64,000 nt of DNA from Herminiimonas contaminans (lineage in GTDB: Bacteria; Pseudomonadota; Gammaproteobacteria; Burkholderiales; Burkholderiaceae_D). The notes beneath the pieces were generated by a model. That model worked only from the letters and a program-made list of their open reading frames with translations. It was not told the origin of the DNA and ran no database searches. Within the stretch, counting starts at the first letter, position 1, and each line of letters starts with the position of its first letter. Below, piece by piece: positions 30,231 through 39,481 of this stretch. The stretch is from positions 62,001 through 126,000 of the forward strand of contig NZ_JADOEL010000008.1 in NCBI RefSeq assembly GCF_015645465.1. The letters are read 5' to 3'. The translations under genes and the position numbers were made by a program.

Positions 30231-31211
30231 ATGTTAATCAAACGCAATTCGAATGGAATCGATCTTCCATTTGCATCAGAAATTACGCCGCGCCATGTTT
30301 TTGAGTCGCGGCGTGACTTTATCCGCAAGCTGGCGGTGGGCTCCATTGCCGGTGGCGCATTGCTGGAGATGGCCTCGCGCGAAGCGTTCGCTGCGTCGTC
30401 CACTGCACAAAAACTGGTAGCACAGCCGAATCCGGCCTACGTGGTACTCGATAAGCAAACCTCTTATAAAGACGCCACGACCTACAATAATTTCTACGAA
30501 TTCGGCACCGATAAAGAGAGTCCGGCGCGCTATGCGTCCGCTATGAAGGCGCGCCCCTGGACGGTTTCGATAGAGGGAGAAATCAAGAAGCCGATGACGC
30601 TGGATATCGACAGCCTGTTGAAGCTGGCACCGCTGGAAGAGCGTGTTTATCGCTTGCGCTGCGTAGAAGGCTGGTCGATGGTGATTCCGTGGATAGGCTA
30701 TTCCCTGTCTGAATTGATTAAGAAGGTAGAGCCTAATTCCAATGCCAAGTACGTCGAATTCGTGACCCTCGCCGATAAGGAAGCAATGCATGGTTTGAAT
30801 CGTGCGGTGCTGGACTGGCCGTATGTAGAAGGCTTGCGCATAGACGAGGCGAATCATCCGCTGGCGCTGTTGACGTTGGGTATGTATGGCGAAGTACTGC
30901 CGAATCAGAATGGTGCGCCGGTACGCATAGTGACGCCCTGGAAGTATGGCTTTAAGTCGGCCAAGTCCATCGTCAAGATCCGCTTCGTCAAAGACCAGCC
31001 ACGCACTGCATGGAATCTGGCCGCACCACGGGAATACGGCTTTTATTCAAACGTAAATCCGCAGGTGGATCATCCGCGCTGGTCGCAAGCCAGTGAGCGT
31101 CGGATAGGTGAGGATGGCTTGTTCACGAAGAAACGTCCGACCCTGATGTTCAATGGTTATAGCCAGGTTGCTTCCTTGTACACCGGCATGGATTTGAAGA
31201 AATTTTTCTGA
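30231..31211 (+). CDS. msrP: Periplasmic methionine sulfoxide reductase, molybdopterin subunit MsrP
   Basis: A 326-residue molybdoenzyme of the YedY/MsrP type that repairs oxidised methionines in periplasmic proteins. A twin-arginine signal, [10 protein letters not shown] (26-35), shows Tat export. The molybdenum-ligating cysteine is C144 in [10 protein letters not shown]. Length and the C-terminal [11 protein letters not shown] fit. GGAG lies upstream of ATG 30231. msrQ follows, giving the standard two-gene system. Confidence 0.96.
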   Translation: MLIKRNSNGIDLPFASEITPRHVFESRRDFIRKLAVGSIAGGALLEMASREAFAASSTAQKLVAQPNPAYVVLDKQTSYKDATTYNNFYEFGTDKESPARYASAMKARPWTVSIEGEIKKPMTLDIDSLLKLAPLEERVYRLRCVEGWSMVIPWIGYSLSELIKKVEPNSNAKYVEFVTLADKEAMHGLNRAVLDWPYVEGLRIDEANHPLALLTLGMYGEVLPNQNGAPVRIVTPWKYGFKSAKSIVKIRFVKDQPRTAWNLAAPREYGFYSNVNPQVDHPRWSQASERRIGEDGLFTKKRPTLMFNGYSQVASLYTGMDLKKFF

Positions 31212-31254
31212 GTTACTTGTGTAACCTTTGGGCGCGGCTGACGAATTAAGCATC

Positions 31255-31896
31255 ATGAATATAAATCCTTCTCCGCGCCAACTCACGCTAGTGAAATGCG
31301 TGCTGTTCCTGCTGGCTTTGCTGCCTTTCGCCCGGCTTGCCGTGTTCACGGTAACGGATCAGCTGGGTGCCAATCCTATTGAGTTCATCACGCGCAATAC
31401 CGGTGATTGGACCTTGTACTTCCTGTGCATGACGCTGGCGATTACGCCGCTACGTCGCTTCAGCAAATGGAACTGGTTGCTCAAGCTGCGCCGCATGCTG
31501 GGTTTGTTTGCCTTCTTCTACGCCAGCCTGCATTTCATGACCTTCTTCTGGTTCGATCATTTCTTTGATGTCAGCGAGATGTGGGCAGACGTACTCAAGC
31601 GCCCGTTCATTACCGTGGGCTTCACGGCGTTTGTATTGCTGATTCCGCTTGCAGTGACGAGTACCAATGGCATGGTCAAACGACTGGGTGGCAAACGCTG
31701 GCAATGGCTGCATCGCCTGATCTACGCGATCGCATTGCTGGGGATATTGCATTACTGGTGGATGAAGGCGGGCAAACACGATTTTGAGCAACCTATTATC
31801 TTCGGTTCTATCGTGGGTGTGTTGCTGTTGCTGCGGGTCGTCTGGTGGTGGCAAAAACGTGTCCGGACACCGGTAGTGGTGGGGCGCGCAACATAA
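31255..31896 (+). CDS. msrQ: Heme b membrane subunit MsrQ
   Basis: A 213-residue ferric-reductase-like membrane protein that passes quinol electrons to MsrP. Six hydrophobic segments; conserved histidines in FFYASLHFMTFF, LHRLIYAIALLGILHYWW. ATG 31255 is preferred over TTG 31228; the ribosome-binding site is weak, suggesting coupling to msrP 43 bases upstream. Confidence 0.94.
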   Translation: MNINPSPRQLTLVKCVLFLLALLPFARLAVFTVTDQLGANPIEFITRNTGDWTLYFLCMTLAITPLRRFSKWNWLLKLRRMLGLFAFFYASLHFMTFFWFDHFFDVSEMWADVLKRPFITVGFTAFVLLIPLAVTSTNGMVKRLGGKRWQWLHRLIYAIALLGILHYWWMKAGKHDFEQPIIFGSIVGVLLLLRVVWWWQKRVRTPVVVGRAT

Positions 31897-31926
31897 AAAA
31901 ACGGGATGCTTTGCATCCCGTTTTTG
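31895..31926. terminator. Bidirectional terminator between msrQ and lysA
   Basis: CGGGATGC (31902-31909), loop TTT, GCATCCCG (31913-31920), with A-run before and T-run after. It serves both converging genes. Its core GATGCTTTGCATC is identical to hairpin 1 of the candidate small RNA at 24877. Confidence 0.9.
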
Positions 31927-31935
31927 TTTATACCT

Positions 31936-33219
31936 TTAAGGCAGAAGTGATTCCAGTGCAAACAAATCACTGGCAGCTTCGCGCTTACGTATCAGGTGTA
32001 CCTTGTCACCTTCCACCATGACTTCTGCTGCCCTGCCACGTGTGTTGTAGTTGGATGACATGGTCATGCCATACGCGCCCGCCGACATGATGGCGAGCAA
32101 ATCCCCTTCTTCTATCGCCAGTTCACGCGAGCGTGCCAGCCAGTCGCCGGACTCGCAGACCGGGCCAACCACATCGTAGGTCGCTGCAGCAGCAGTGCTT
32201 TGCTTTACCGGCAGGACACCGTGCCACGCTTCATACATGGCCGGACGCATCAGGTCATTCATCGCCGCATCGACGATGGCGAAGTTTTTGGTTTCGCCGT
32301 GCTTGATGTATTGGACTTCGGTCAGCAGGATGCCGGCATTACCGACGATGGAGCGACCTGGTTCAAACAAAACCTTGATCGGTGCGCCGCCGTGTTTTTG
32401 TTTGCGCCATGCGTCTATCTTGGCAAACAGACGCGCCAGGTAATCGCCCACTGCGACTGGTTGATCATTGTCGTAGTTGATGCCGATGCCGCCACCGATA
32501 TCCAGGTGATGCAAATGGATGCCTTCAGCATCCAGCGTGTCTATCAGTTCGATCAGTTTGTCGACGGCTTCCAGCAGCGGAGCGTCGTCCAGCAATTGCG
32601 AACCGATATGGCAGTCGATGCCGACGACATCGATGTTAGGCAAGGCTGCAGCGACACGATAAGTCGTCAGCGTGTCTTCATAGGCGATGCCGAACTTGTT
32701 ATCTTTCAGGCCGGTCGAGATGTAAGGATGGGTCTTAGCATCGACGTTCGGATTGACGCGCAGTGAGACCGCAGCTTTTTTGCCCATTTCTGCGGCAACC
32801 GCATTCAATCTGTGCAATTCAGGGATCGATTCAACGTTGAAGCACAGGATGTCGTGCGACAGCGCGAGTTGCATTTCTTCGCGCGATTTGCCGACGCCGG
32901 AAAAAATAACTTTGCGCGGTGAGCCACCGGCTGCCAATACGCGTAATAATTCGCCACCGGAAACGATATCGAAACCAGAACCCAGTTTGCCGAGCAGGTT
33001 TAGTACCGCCAGGTTGGAGTTTGATTTGACGGAATAGCAAACCAGTGAGGTTTCGTCATTGCGGCCATGCTGTTTGCAGGCGTCAGCGTACGCGGAGAAG
33101 TTTTCAACCAGCGCTGCTTTGGAGTAAACGTAAGTCGGCGAGCCGAATTGTTGGGCGATTTGCGCCAGCGGTGTATTCTCCGCGCAGAGTACACCGTCTT
33201 GGTAAGAAAAATGCGACAT
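31936..33219 (-). CDS. lysA: Diaminopimelate decarboxylase
   Basis: A 427-residue PLP enzyme that makes lysine from meso-diaminopimelate. The PLP lysine is in YSVKSNSN (K65); HIGSQ, GGGIGI and CESGDWLA motifs are intact. The frame stays open upstream into lptM, but ATG 33219 (MSHFSYQDGVLC) is the family start. It begins eight bases after the lptM stop, so they form one operon; there is no room for a lysine riboswitch. Confidence 0.97.
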   Translation of the reverse strand: MSHFSYQDGVLCAENTPLAQIAQQFGSPTYVYSKAALVENFSAYADACKQHGRNDETSLVCYSVKSNSNLAVLNLLGKLGSGFDIVSGGELLRVLAAGGSPRKVIFSGVGKSREEMQLALSHDILCFNVESIPELHRLNAVAAEMGKKAAVSLRVNPNVDAKTHPYISTGLKDNKFGIAYEDTLTTYRVAAALPNIDVVGIDCHIGSQLLDDAPLLEAVDKLIELIDTLDAEGIHLHHLDIGGGIGINYDNDQPVAVGDYLARLFAKIDAWRKQKHGGAPIKVLFEPGRSIVGNAGILLTEVQYIKHGETKNFAIVDAAMNDLMRPAMYEAWHGVLPVKQSTAAAATYDVVGPVCESGDWLARSRELAIEEGDLLAIMSAGAYGMTMSSNYNTRGRAAEVMVEGDKVHLIRKREAASDLFALESLLP

Positions 33220-33227
33220 GATGGGTT

Positions 33228-33449
33228 TTACTTGGTCTCGGATGACGGAGCTACAGGAGCAGGAGTTTGTGTCGGTATGGTCGGCACGGCTTTCTTGTTC
33301 TGCCCGGATGGCGGCTTGGTGCCCGGCATGTAGAGCGGGCCTTTTTGGCCGCAACCGGCGAGCAGGCTGATGCAGGCGATGCCGGCAAGAGTAGGAAGCA
33401 ACGCGACGAAGCGCGATAAACCAGATTGGGACTTCACGATTAGAATCAC
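33228..33449 (-). CDS. lptM: LPS-assembly lipoprotein LptM (YifL family)
   Basis: A 73-residue lipoprotein. A hydrophobic signal ends in the lipobox LLAGC, and the mature start CGQKGPLYMPG is the family signature; the rest is a proline-rich tail. LptM assists disulfide formation in the LptDE translocon. The start is uncertain: GTG 33449 gives 73 residues, GTG 33437 (69 residues) gives a more usual signal peptide; neither has a clear ribosome-binding site. lptM-lysA is a common pair. Confidence 0.88.
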   Translation of the reverse strand: MILIVKSQSGLSRFVALLPTLAGIACISLLAGCGQKGPLYMPGTKPPSGQNKKAVPTIPTQTPAPVAPSSETK

Positions 33450-33477
33450 TGTTTAACGAAACGTGTTGGAGTGTAGC

Positions 33478-33816
33478 ATGACCGAATCAGAATTCCTGAA
33501 GCAAGCAGAAGCAACTTTGGACCAAATTGAAGCCAGCCTGGAAGATTTGGCTGATACCAGCGAGCTGGACGTGGAATGCACGCGTAGCGGCAATGTGCTG
33601 GAGATCGAATTTATCGATAACGGCACAAAAATCATCGTTAACAGCCAGGCGCCTATGCAGGAGCTCTGGGTAGCGGCCAAATCCGGCGGCTTTCATTTCA
33701 AGGCTGCAGGCACACAATGGGTGAATACGCGTGACGGCGCCGAGTTATTTGCTGCTTTGTCGGAAATGGTCAGCCAGCAGGGTGGCGTGGACGTGGTGTT
33801 GCAAGACGCACATTGA
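33478..33816 (+). CDS. cyaY: Frataxin-like iron-sulfur protein CyaY
   Basis: A 112-residue frataxin homologue that modulates iron-sulfur cluster assembly on IscS. The acidic first helix (SEFLKQAEATLDQIEASLEDL) and the sheet motif IVNSQAPMQELWVAAKSGGFHF are diagnostic. ATG 33478 follows TTGGAG. Divergent from lptM with only about 30-40 bases between start codons, an arrangement common in proteobacteria. Confidence 0.96.
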   Translation: MTESEFLKQAEATLDQIEASLEDLADTSELDVECTRSGNVLEIEFIDNGTKIIVNSQAPMQELWVAAKSGGFHFKAAGTQWVNTRDGAELFAALSEMVSQQGGVDVVLQDAH

Positions 33817-33827
33817 TTACAGATGTA

Positions 33828-33866
33828 AAAAAGCGGGATGCCTGATGAGGGCATCCCGCTTTTTTA
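33828..33866. terminator. Bidirectional terminator between cyaY and mrcA
   Basis: AGCGGGATGCC (33832-33842) pairs with GGCATCCCGCT (33850-33860), with A-run before and T-run after. It ends both convergent genes. Confidence 0.9.
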
Positions 33867-33875
33867 TTGTCAAAA

Positions 33876-36230
33876 TTAGAACAGTTCGTTCTTCACTTCA
33901 TCTTTGGTCGGTGCGTTGGACGGGCTGCTTGCCTCGCCCGCATCCAGGTTACGTACCCCTAATCCCGGTGGGCTTTCCGCGTAATAGTATTCGCCATTGA
34001 CCGTTACTATGCCTTCCGGCACGGTGCGCTCAACCATAGGCACATCCTTGAGCGCCTTCTGCATGTAGTTGATCCAGATCGGTAACGCGAGGCCGCCACC
34101 GGTTTCGCGATTACCCAGGTTTTTCGGCTGGTCAAAACCTATCCAAGCCACGCCGACGATATTCGGCTGATAGCCCGCGAACCAGGCATCAAAGGAGTCA
34201 TTGGTGGTACCGGTTTTGCCTGCCAGGTCGGTGCGCTTGAGTGCCATCGCCTTGACTGCGGTGCCGGAGGTGACGACGCCCTTGAGCATGCTGTCCATCA
34301 GGAAAGCATTGCGTGGATCGATGACGCGATTGTTTTCGTCGCCAGCGCGCTCGGGTTTGACTTCAGACAATGTCTTGCCATTGGCGTCGGAGATCTTGGA
34401 GATCATGTACGGGCTGACCTTGTAGCCACCATTGGCGAACACAGCATAGGCTGCTGCCATTTGCAGTGGCGTGACATTGCCAGCGCCCAGCGCCAGTGTC
34501 AGATACGGCGGGTTCTTGTCGGCATCAAAGCCGAAACGCGTGATGTATTCCTGGCCGTATTTCGCGCCGATTTTGTGCAGGATACGGATCGAAATCATAT
34601 TTTTCGACTTGGCCAGACCTTTGCGCATGGTCATAGGGCCATCGTATTTGCCATCGTAGTTCTTCGGTTCCCATGGCTGTCCGCCAGTCTGGCCGGCATC
34701 GAAGCTGATAGGCGCATCATTGATGATGGTCGCAGGCGACAAGCCTTTTTCCAGCGAGGCGGAATAGATAAAGGGCTTGAACGAAGAGCCAGGTTGACGC
34801 CAGGCTTGCGTGACGTGGTTGAATTTGTTGCGGTTAAAGTCGAAACCGCCGACCAGTGCGCGGATCGCGCCGTCATCGGTATTGGCGGCAACGAAAGCTG
34901 ACTGTACTTCTGGCATCTGGATGATGCTCCAGGTCTTGCCTTCCTGCATGACGCGGATCACTGCGCCGCGTTTGACGCGTTTGTTCGGCGCAGCTTTTTC
35001 GCTCAGCAGGTTGGCGGCAAAGGTCAGGCCTGCACCTTCAATCTGGATCTCTTCGCCGGATACCAGTACTGCACGTACCAGTTTCGGTGTGGCTTCCAGC
35101 ACGACTGCAGCGACCAGATCGTCACTATCAGGATGGTTGGCCAGTTCGACTTCGATGGCGGCTTCTGCTTCTTCTTTATTGTTCGGGATTTCGATAAAGC
35201 TTTCCGGGCCGCGATAGCCATGGCGCTTTTCATAATCCATGACGCCACGACGGACCGCAAGGTAAGCAGCGTCCTGGTCAGCCTTGGTGATGGTGGTGAA
35301 GACATTCAGGCCGCGGGTATAGGTTTCTTCCTTGAATTGTTCGTACACCAGTTGGCGCGTCATCTCCGCTACGTATTCAGCATGTACGCCGAACTCGCTG
35401 CTATTTGTCTTGATCTTGAGCTCTTCATCCTTGGCCTGCATGTATTCCGGTTCGCTGATATAGCCCAGCTGGTACATGCGCTGCAAAATGTATTGCTGAC
35501 GCGCCTTGGCACGTTTCGGATTGACGACCGGATTGTAGGCGGAAGGTGCTTTGGGCAGACCGGCCAGCATCGCCGCTTCAGCGATAGTGATCTGCTGCAA
35601 TTTCTTGCCGTAATAAATCTGGGCGGCGGACGAGAAGCCGTAGGCGCGCTGACCCAGATAGATTTGATTCATATAGACCTCGAGGATCTGATCCTTGGTC
35701 AGGTTTTTCTCGATTTTCCATGCCAGCAATACTTCGTAAATCTTGCGTTTCAGCGTTTGTTCGCTGGACAGGAAGAAGTTGCGGGCTACCTGCTGCGTAA
35801 TGGTGGACGCGCCCTGACGTGCACCGCCACTCAGGTTGTGCACGGCTGCGCGCACGATGCCGACATAGTCCACACCACCGTGTTCAAAGAAACGGTCATC
35901 TTCGATCGCCAGCACGGCTTTCTTCATGATGTCCGGAATTTCCCGGATGTGGACCAAGTTCCGTCTTTCTTCGCCAAATTCGCCAATTAAGACGTTATCT
36001 GCAGAGAAAATGCGTAGCGGTATCTTGGGGCGATAGTCGGTCAGTGAATCCAGCGCTGGCAGGTTCGGATAGGCCATGGCCAAGGCGAATACCAATATCA
36101 ATGCGCCTATCACACCCAGGCCGGTAATCAGGCCGATGACTCCGAGAGTGAGTCGGAGTGCCAGATTCGGTGCGCGTTTTTTAGGTGATTTTGATTCGGA
36201 GCTATCGGACGATGATTGTTTGGAAGCCAT
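33876..36230 (-). CDS. mrcA: Penicillin-binding protein 1A
   Basis: A 784-residue bifunctional peptidoglycan synthase anchored by one N-terminal helix (about 27-52). The glycosyltransferase domain has AIEDDRFFEHGG with catalytic Glu110. The transpeptidase domain has the SxxK serine in GSSFKPF, the KSKN box, and KTGTTND near 672. A 1A-type insertion between the two domains is present (about 300-400). It is divergent from pilM, the usual order in beta- and gammaproteobacteria. Confidence 0.96.
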   Translation of the reverse strand: MASKQSSSDSSESKSPKKRAPNLALRLTLGVIGLITGLGVIGALILVFALAMAYPNLPALDSLTDYRPKIPLRIFSADNVLIGEFGEERRNLVHIREIPDIMKKAVLAIEDDRFFEHGGVDYVGIVRAAVHNLSGGARQGASTITQQVARNFFLSSEQTLKRKIYEVLLAWKIEKNLTKDQILEVYMNQIYLGQRAYGFSSAAQIYYGKKLQQITIAEAAMLAGLPKAPSAYNPVVNPKRAKARQQYILQRMYQLGYISEPEYMQAKDEELKIKTNSSEFGVHAEYVAEMTRQLVYEQFKEETYTRGLNVFTTITKADQDAAYLAVRRGVMDYEKRHGYRGPESFIEIPNNKEEAEAAIEVELANHPDSDDLVAAVVLEATPKLVRAVLVSGEEIQIEGAGLTFAANLLSEKAAPNKRVKRGAVIRVMQEGKTWSIIQMPEVQSAFVAANTDDGAIRALVGGFDFNRNKFNHVTQAWRQPGSSFKPFIYSASLEKGLSPATIINDAPISFDAGQTGGQPWEPKNYDGKYDGPMTMRKGLAKSKNMISIRILHKIGAKYGQEYITRFGFDADKNPPYLTLALGAGNVTPLQMAAAYAVFANGGYKVSPYMISKISDANGKTLSEVKPERAGDENNRVIDPRNAFLMDSMLKGVVTSGTAVKAMALKRTDLAGKTGTTNDSFDAWFAGYQPNIVGVAWIGFDQPKNLGNRETGGGLALPIWINYMQKALKDVPMVERTVPEGIVTVNGEYYYAESPPGLGVRNLDAGEASSPSNAPTKDEVKNELF

Positions 36231-36564
36231 GCAGGGAGGAAAAGTGAGGGGTCGATATTCGAGCCATTATAGCTGGCTGCCGCCTGGGGGCGTGATTGTT
36301 ACTAATAAATCCAGCTAATTGCAACATCGGTTTTTCCGCGTGGATTTTTGGCAACGGATTTGCAAATTACTTTGTGGAAAGTGCTTTACACTTTTCAAGG
36401 CTTGTTGCTACGATTTAATGTAACGTTTTACCAATGTGCTCTAAATATAAGTTTTTAAACGATTTTTATCGAAAAATCATTACTTTTTCATTCCGGTCGA
36501 GTTTTTGACAAGCTAAACGGCATGGCGTTCATATACTAAACAACGTTTCTGGGGAGAACTGCCC
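36231..36564. other. Intergenic region between mrcA and pilM (334 bases)
   Basis: AT-rich spacer with control signals for both genes. For mrcA a perfect TATAAT on the minus strand lies at 36266-36271, with no good -35 box at the usual distance. For pilM see the TTGACA/TATACT pair at 36505-36537. A perfect 7-bp hairpin GATTTTT-ATCG-AAAAATC lies at 36461-36478. No coding potential or RNA gene is evident. Confidence 0.6.
36505..36537 (+). promoter_or_regulatory. Probable pilM promoter with long spacer
   Basis: Perfect TTGACA (36505-36510) and TATACT (36532-36537) are 21 bp apart, four longer than optimal. The predicted start near 36544 leaves a short leader with GGGGAG at 36551 before TTG 36565. 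Long spacers often need an activator that twists the DNA (MerR type). Confidence 0.5.
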
Positions 36565-37647
36565 TTGGCTTTAGATTTAGGCTCATTATTCGGCAAGAAA
36601 AATCCGCCATTGATAGGTTTGGATATTAGTAGTTCCGGGGTGAAACTCGTTGAATTGTCTGAGGTTGGGAAAAACGAGCTGCGTTTGGAGTGTTTCGCCT
36701 CAGAACCATTACCGCGAGGTGCGGTGGTGGACGGTAATATCGAAAATATCGATCAGGTATCGGATGCCGTGCTGCGCGTGTGGAAAAAGAGTGGCACCCG
36801 CGCCAAGGTAGCTGCCATGGGCATGCCGCCCGCTTCAGTTATTACCAAAAAGATCATACTTCCTAGCAATTTATCGGAAGAAGGCCTGGAATTGCAGGTT
36901 GAAACCGAAGCCAGCCAGTACATTCCGTTTGCGCTGGATGAAGTGCGTCTGGACTTTGATGTGATCGGTCTGGTTGAGAATTCGCCGGATGACGTCGAAG
37001 TCATGCTTGCTGCGACCCGCAAGGAAAAAGTCGAAGACAGGGTGGCCGTGGCCGAGGCCGCGGGTCTCAAGCCGACCATCATGGATATCGAATCTTATGC
37101 GGCGCGCGCCGCAATCTCCCGCCTGACCGAGCAGATGCCGAATCGCGCCAAGGGGCAGATCCTGGCTTTGTTCCAGATTGGTTCACAAGTCATGCATGTC
37201 TCCATGCTGCTGGATGACCAATTGATCTACGAACGTGAGCAACCGTTTGGCGGCCATCAATTGACGCAAGAGATAGTGCGTACCTACGGCTTGTCGTACG
37301 AAGAGGCCGAGGTTAAAAAGCGCAACAATGATTTGCCGGATGGATATCAGACTGAAATCCTCGAGCCTTTCCTTGAAACTGCAGCGCAGGAAGTAACGCG
37401 CGCGATTCAATTCTTCTTTACCTCCACCCCTTATACCCGTGTCGACCAGTTATTCCTGGCCGGTGGCTGCGCCATTATCCCGGGCATGGTGGAAACCGTT
37501 GCGAATCGCACCAAGTTATCGGCGTCTGTGGTCAGCCCATTCAAAGGCATGCAACTGAGTCCGAACGTGCGCGAGAAACAATTGCGTATCGAAGCGCCCG
37601 CGTATCTGGTGGCCTGTGGTCTGGCGATGCGGAGGTTTGACCGATGA
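36565..37647 (+). CDS. pilM: Type IV pilus assembly ATPase-like protein PilM
   Basis: A 360-residue FtsA/actin-fold cytoplasmic protein that binds the N-terminus of PilN and links the motor to the inner-membrane alignment complex. LIGLDISSSGVKLVELSE (nucleotide-binding start) and LFLAGGCAIIPGM near the C-terminus are typical. The start is TTG 36565, six bases after GGGGAGAA. It overlaps pilN by ATGA, heading the pilMNOPQ operon. Confidence 0.96.
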   Translation: MALDLGSLFGKKNPPLIGLDISSSGVKLVELSEVGKNELRLECFASEPLPRGAVVDGNIENIDQVSDAVLRVWKKSGTRAKVAAMGMPPASVITKKIILPSNLSEEGLELQVETEASQYIPFALDEVRLDFDVIGLVENSPDDVEVMLAATRKEKVEDRVAVAEAAGLKPTIMDIESYAARAAISRLTEQMPNRAKGQILALFQIGSQVMHVSMLLDDQLIYEREQPFGGHQLTQEIVRTYGLSYEEAEVKKRNNDLPDGYQTEILEPFLETAAQEVTRAIQFFFTSTPYTRVDQLFLAGGCAIIPGMVETVANRTKLSASVVSPFKGMQLSPNVREKQLRIEAPAYLVACGLAMRRFDR

Positions 37648-38255
37648 TCCGCATTAATTTATTGCCGCATCGTGAAGAGCGGCGCAAACAGAAGCAAAAA
37701 GATTTCGTTGCGTTGATGTTGTTGAGCGGGATTTTTGGTGCCCTGATCGTGATCGCGGTCGGCGCTTATTTTTCTTCGCAACTGTCGGAACAGCAAGCCC
37801 GCAATTCTTTCATCAAGGCAGAGAATACAAGACTAGATGGCGAGATCAAGGAAGTGGCCAATCTGAAGCAGGAAATCGAAGCACTGAAGGCGCGTCAGCA
37901 GGCGGTAGAAGATTTGCAAAGTGATCGCAACCAACCGGTTTACCTGATGGATGAGTTGGCGCAACAAGTGCCGGAAGGTGTCTACCTGAAGTCCTTTAAA
38001 CAGGATGGCCAGCGTGTACTCCTGAATGGTTATGCACAATCGAACGAGCGGGTGTCGGAGTTGTTGCGCAACCTGGGTAACAACTCGCCGTGGCTGGAGC
38101 GTCCGGACTTGATAGAAATCCGCTCCACCGGCATAGGCTCGGGCAAGGATGCGAAGAAAGTATTTGAATTCACCATCAATGCCGGTATCAAGCGTCCACG
38201 TGACCAGGATCCCGCCGCTGTGGCCGCGCCAGTCGCTGCTGCACGGAAACCTTGA
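37644..38255 (+). CDS. pilN: Type IV pilus inner-membrane protein PilN
   Basis: 203 residues. The cytoplasmic N-terminal motif IRINLLPHREERR, which docks in PilM, is followed by one helix (about 25-47), a coiled coil and a periplasmic ferredoxin-like domain. It overlaps pilM by four bases. The tail is Ala/Pro-rich. Confidence 0.95.
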   Translation: MIRINLLPHREERRKQKQKDFVALMLLSGIFGALIVIAVGAYFSSQLSEQQARNSFIKAENTRLDGEIKEVANLKQEIEALKARQQAVEDLQSDRNQPVYLMDELAQQVPEGVYLKSFKQDGQRVLLNGYAQSNERVSELLRNLGNNSPWLERPDLIEIRSTGIGSGKDAKKVFEFTINAGIKRPRDQDPAAVAAPVAAARKP

Positions 38256-38270
38256 TATGAGACAGGCACC

Positions 38271-38930
38271 ATGGCAGATCTGAAAAATATTGGGGAATCG
38301 ATCAGTGCACAGTTCCGTGACCTGAATGGCTTGCATCCTGGCCAGTGGCCGGTTGTGCCGCGCATGTTGTGCGCAGCTGGCGTGATGGTGGCGGTGCTCG
38401 GAGTGGGCTGGTATCTGTACTGGAGTGATCAGCTTGATGAGCTGGATCGCGCAGTGGCCGAAGAGGTGACGCTGAAGGATGCGTACAAGTCCAAGGTGCA
38501 GCAAGCTATCAATCTGGTCGGTTTGCGCAAGCAAAAAGAACAGGTAAACGAATACGTCTCTACGCTGGAAAAACAATTGCCGAGCAAGGCCGAGATGGAT
38601 GCTTTGTTATCGGACATTAACCAGGCGGGTTTGGGACGCGGCCTCGCTTTCGAATTATTCAAGCCTGGACAAGTCGTGGTGCGTGATTACTACGCCGAGT
38701 TGCCGATTGTGATCAAGGTAACGGGCAGCTATCACGACGTCGGAGCCTTCTCCAGTGATATCGCGAATCTGCCGCGGATTGTGACGCTGAATAATATGAA
38801 TCTGGTGGTAGCCAAGGGAAATACCCTGACCCTGGATGCGGTGGCCAAAACTTTCCGCTATCTGGATGATGAAGAAGTCGCGGCACAACGCAAAGCGGCG
38901 GCGGGCAATAAAAAAGGTGGCAAAAAATGA
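38271..38930 (+). CDS. pilO: Type IV pilus inner-membrane protein PilO
   Basis: 219 residues: one N-terminal helix (about 30-50), coiled coil (LRKQKEQVNEYVSTLEKQLP region) and a periplasmic domain that pairs with PilN and binds PilP. Its stop overlaps the pilP ATG. Confidence 0.95.
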   Translation: MADLKNIGESISAQFRDLNGLHPGQWPVVPRMLCAAGVMVAVLGVGWYLYWSDQLDELDRAVAEEVTLKDAYKSKVQQAINLVGLRKQKEQVNEYVSTLEKQLPSKAEMDALLSDINQAGLGRGLAFELFKPGQVVVRDYYAELPIVIKVTGSYHDVGAFSSDIANLPRIVTLNNMNLVVAKGNTLTLDAVAKTFRYLDDEEVAAQRKAAAGNKKGGKK

Positions 38931-39481
38931 TGATGCGCATCTCCGCCCGTATTCCCCGTATTAAAACTGCAGCGCTGGTTCTGCTGGCAGCAAGCTTGTC
39001 TGGCTGCGGCGATAGCGGCACCGCAGATGTCAGCCAGTGGATGAAGGAAGTGCGTCAACAGACGCGCGTATCCATCAAACCTTTATCCGAACCGAAAAAA
39101 TTTACTCCGTTCAGCTACGACGCGAAGAATCGCGAAGACCCCTACAGCCCGAACAAATTAGCGATGGCCTTGGCCAAGGCACGCAAGGATGGCGGCACCA
39201 TACGCCCGGATTTGGATAGGCGCCGTGAAGCACTGGAGAGTTTTCCGCTGGACACCGTAGTCATGGTCGGCACACTGACCAAGCCCGGTTTGACGTATGC
39301 CTTGCTGCAAGTCGACAAGTCGATTTACCAGGTTAAGGTGGGGAATTATGTCGGGCAAAACCTCGGCATGGTGACCAAAATTACTGAAAGCGATGTGTCG
39401 TTGAAGGAAGTAGTTCAGGATGCGGCCGGTGACTGGGTCGAGCGTGAGGCCAAGCTGGAGTTGCAGGAGTCGCAAAAATGA
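38927..39481 (+). CDS. pilP: Type IV pilus pilotin-like lipoprotein PilP
   Basis: 184 residues with a lipoprotein signal ending LSGC (lipidated Cys27), a disordered linker and a C-terminal beta domain (DTVVMVGTLTKPG onward) that contacts the secretin N-domains. It overlaps pilO and pilQ by ATGA, indicating tight coupling. Confidence 0.95.
   Translation: MMMRISARIPRIKTAALVLLAASLSGCGDSGTADVSQWMKEVRQQTRVSIKPLSEPKKFTPFSYDAKNREDPYSPNKLAMALAKARKDGGTIRPDLDRRREALESFPLDTVVMVGTLTKPGLTYALLQVDKSIYQVKVGNYVGQNLGMVTKITESDVSLKEVVQDAAGDWVEREAKLELQESQK

Noticed and set aside
33219-33230. Lysine riboswitch before lysA
   Set aside because: Only eight bases separate lptM and lysA, so there is no space for one.
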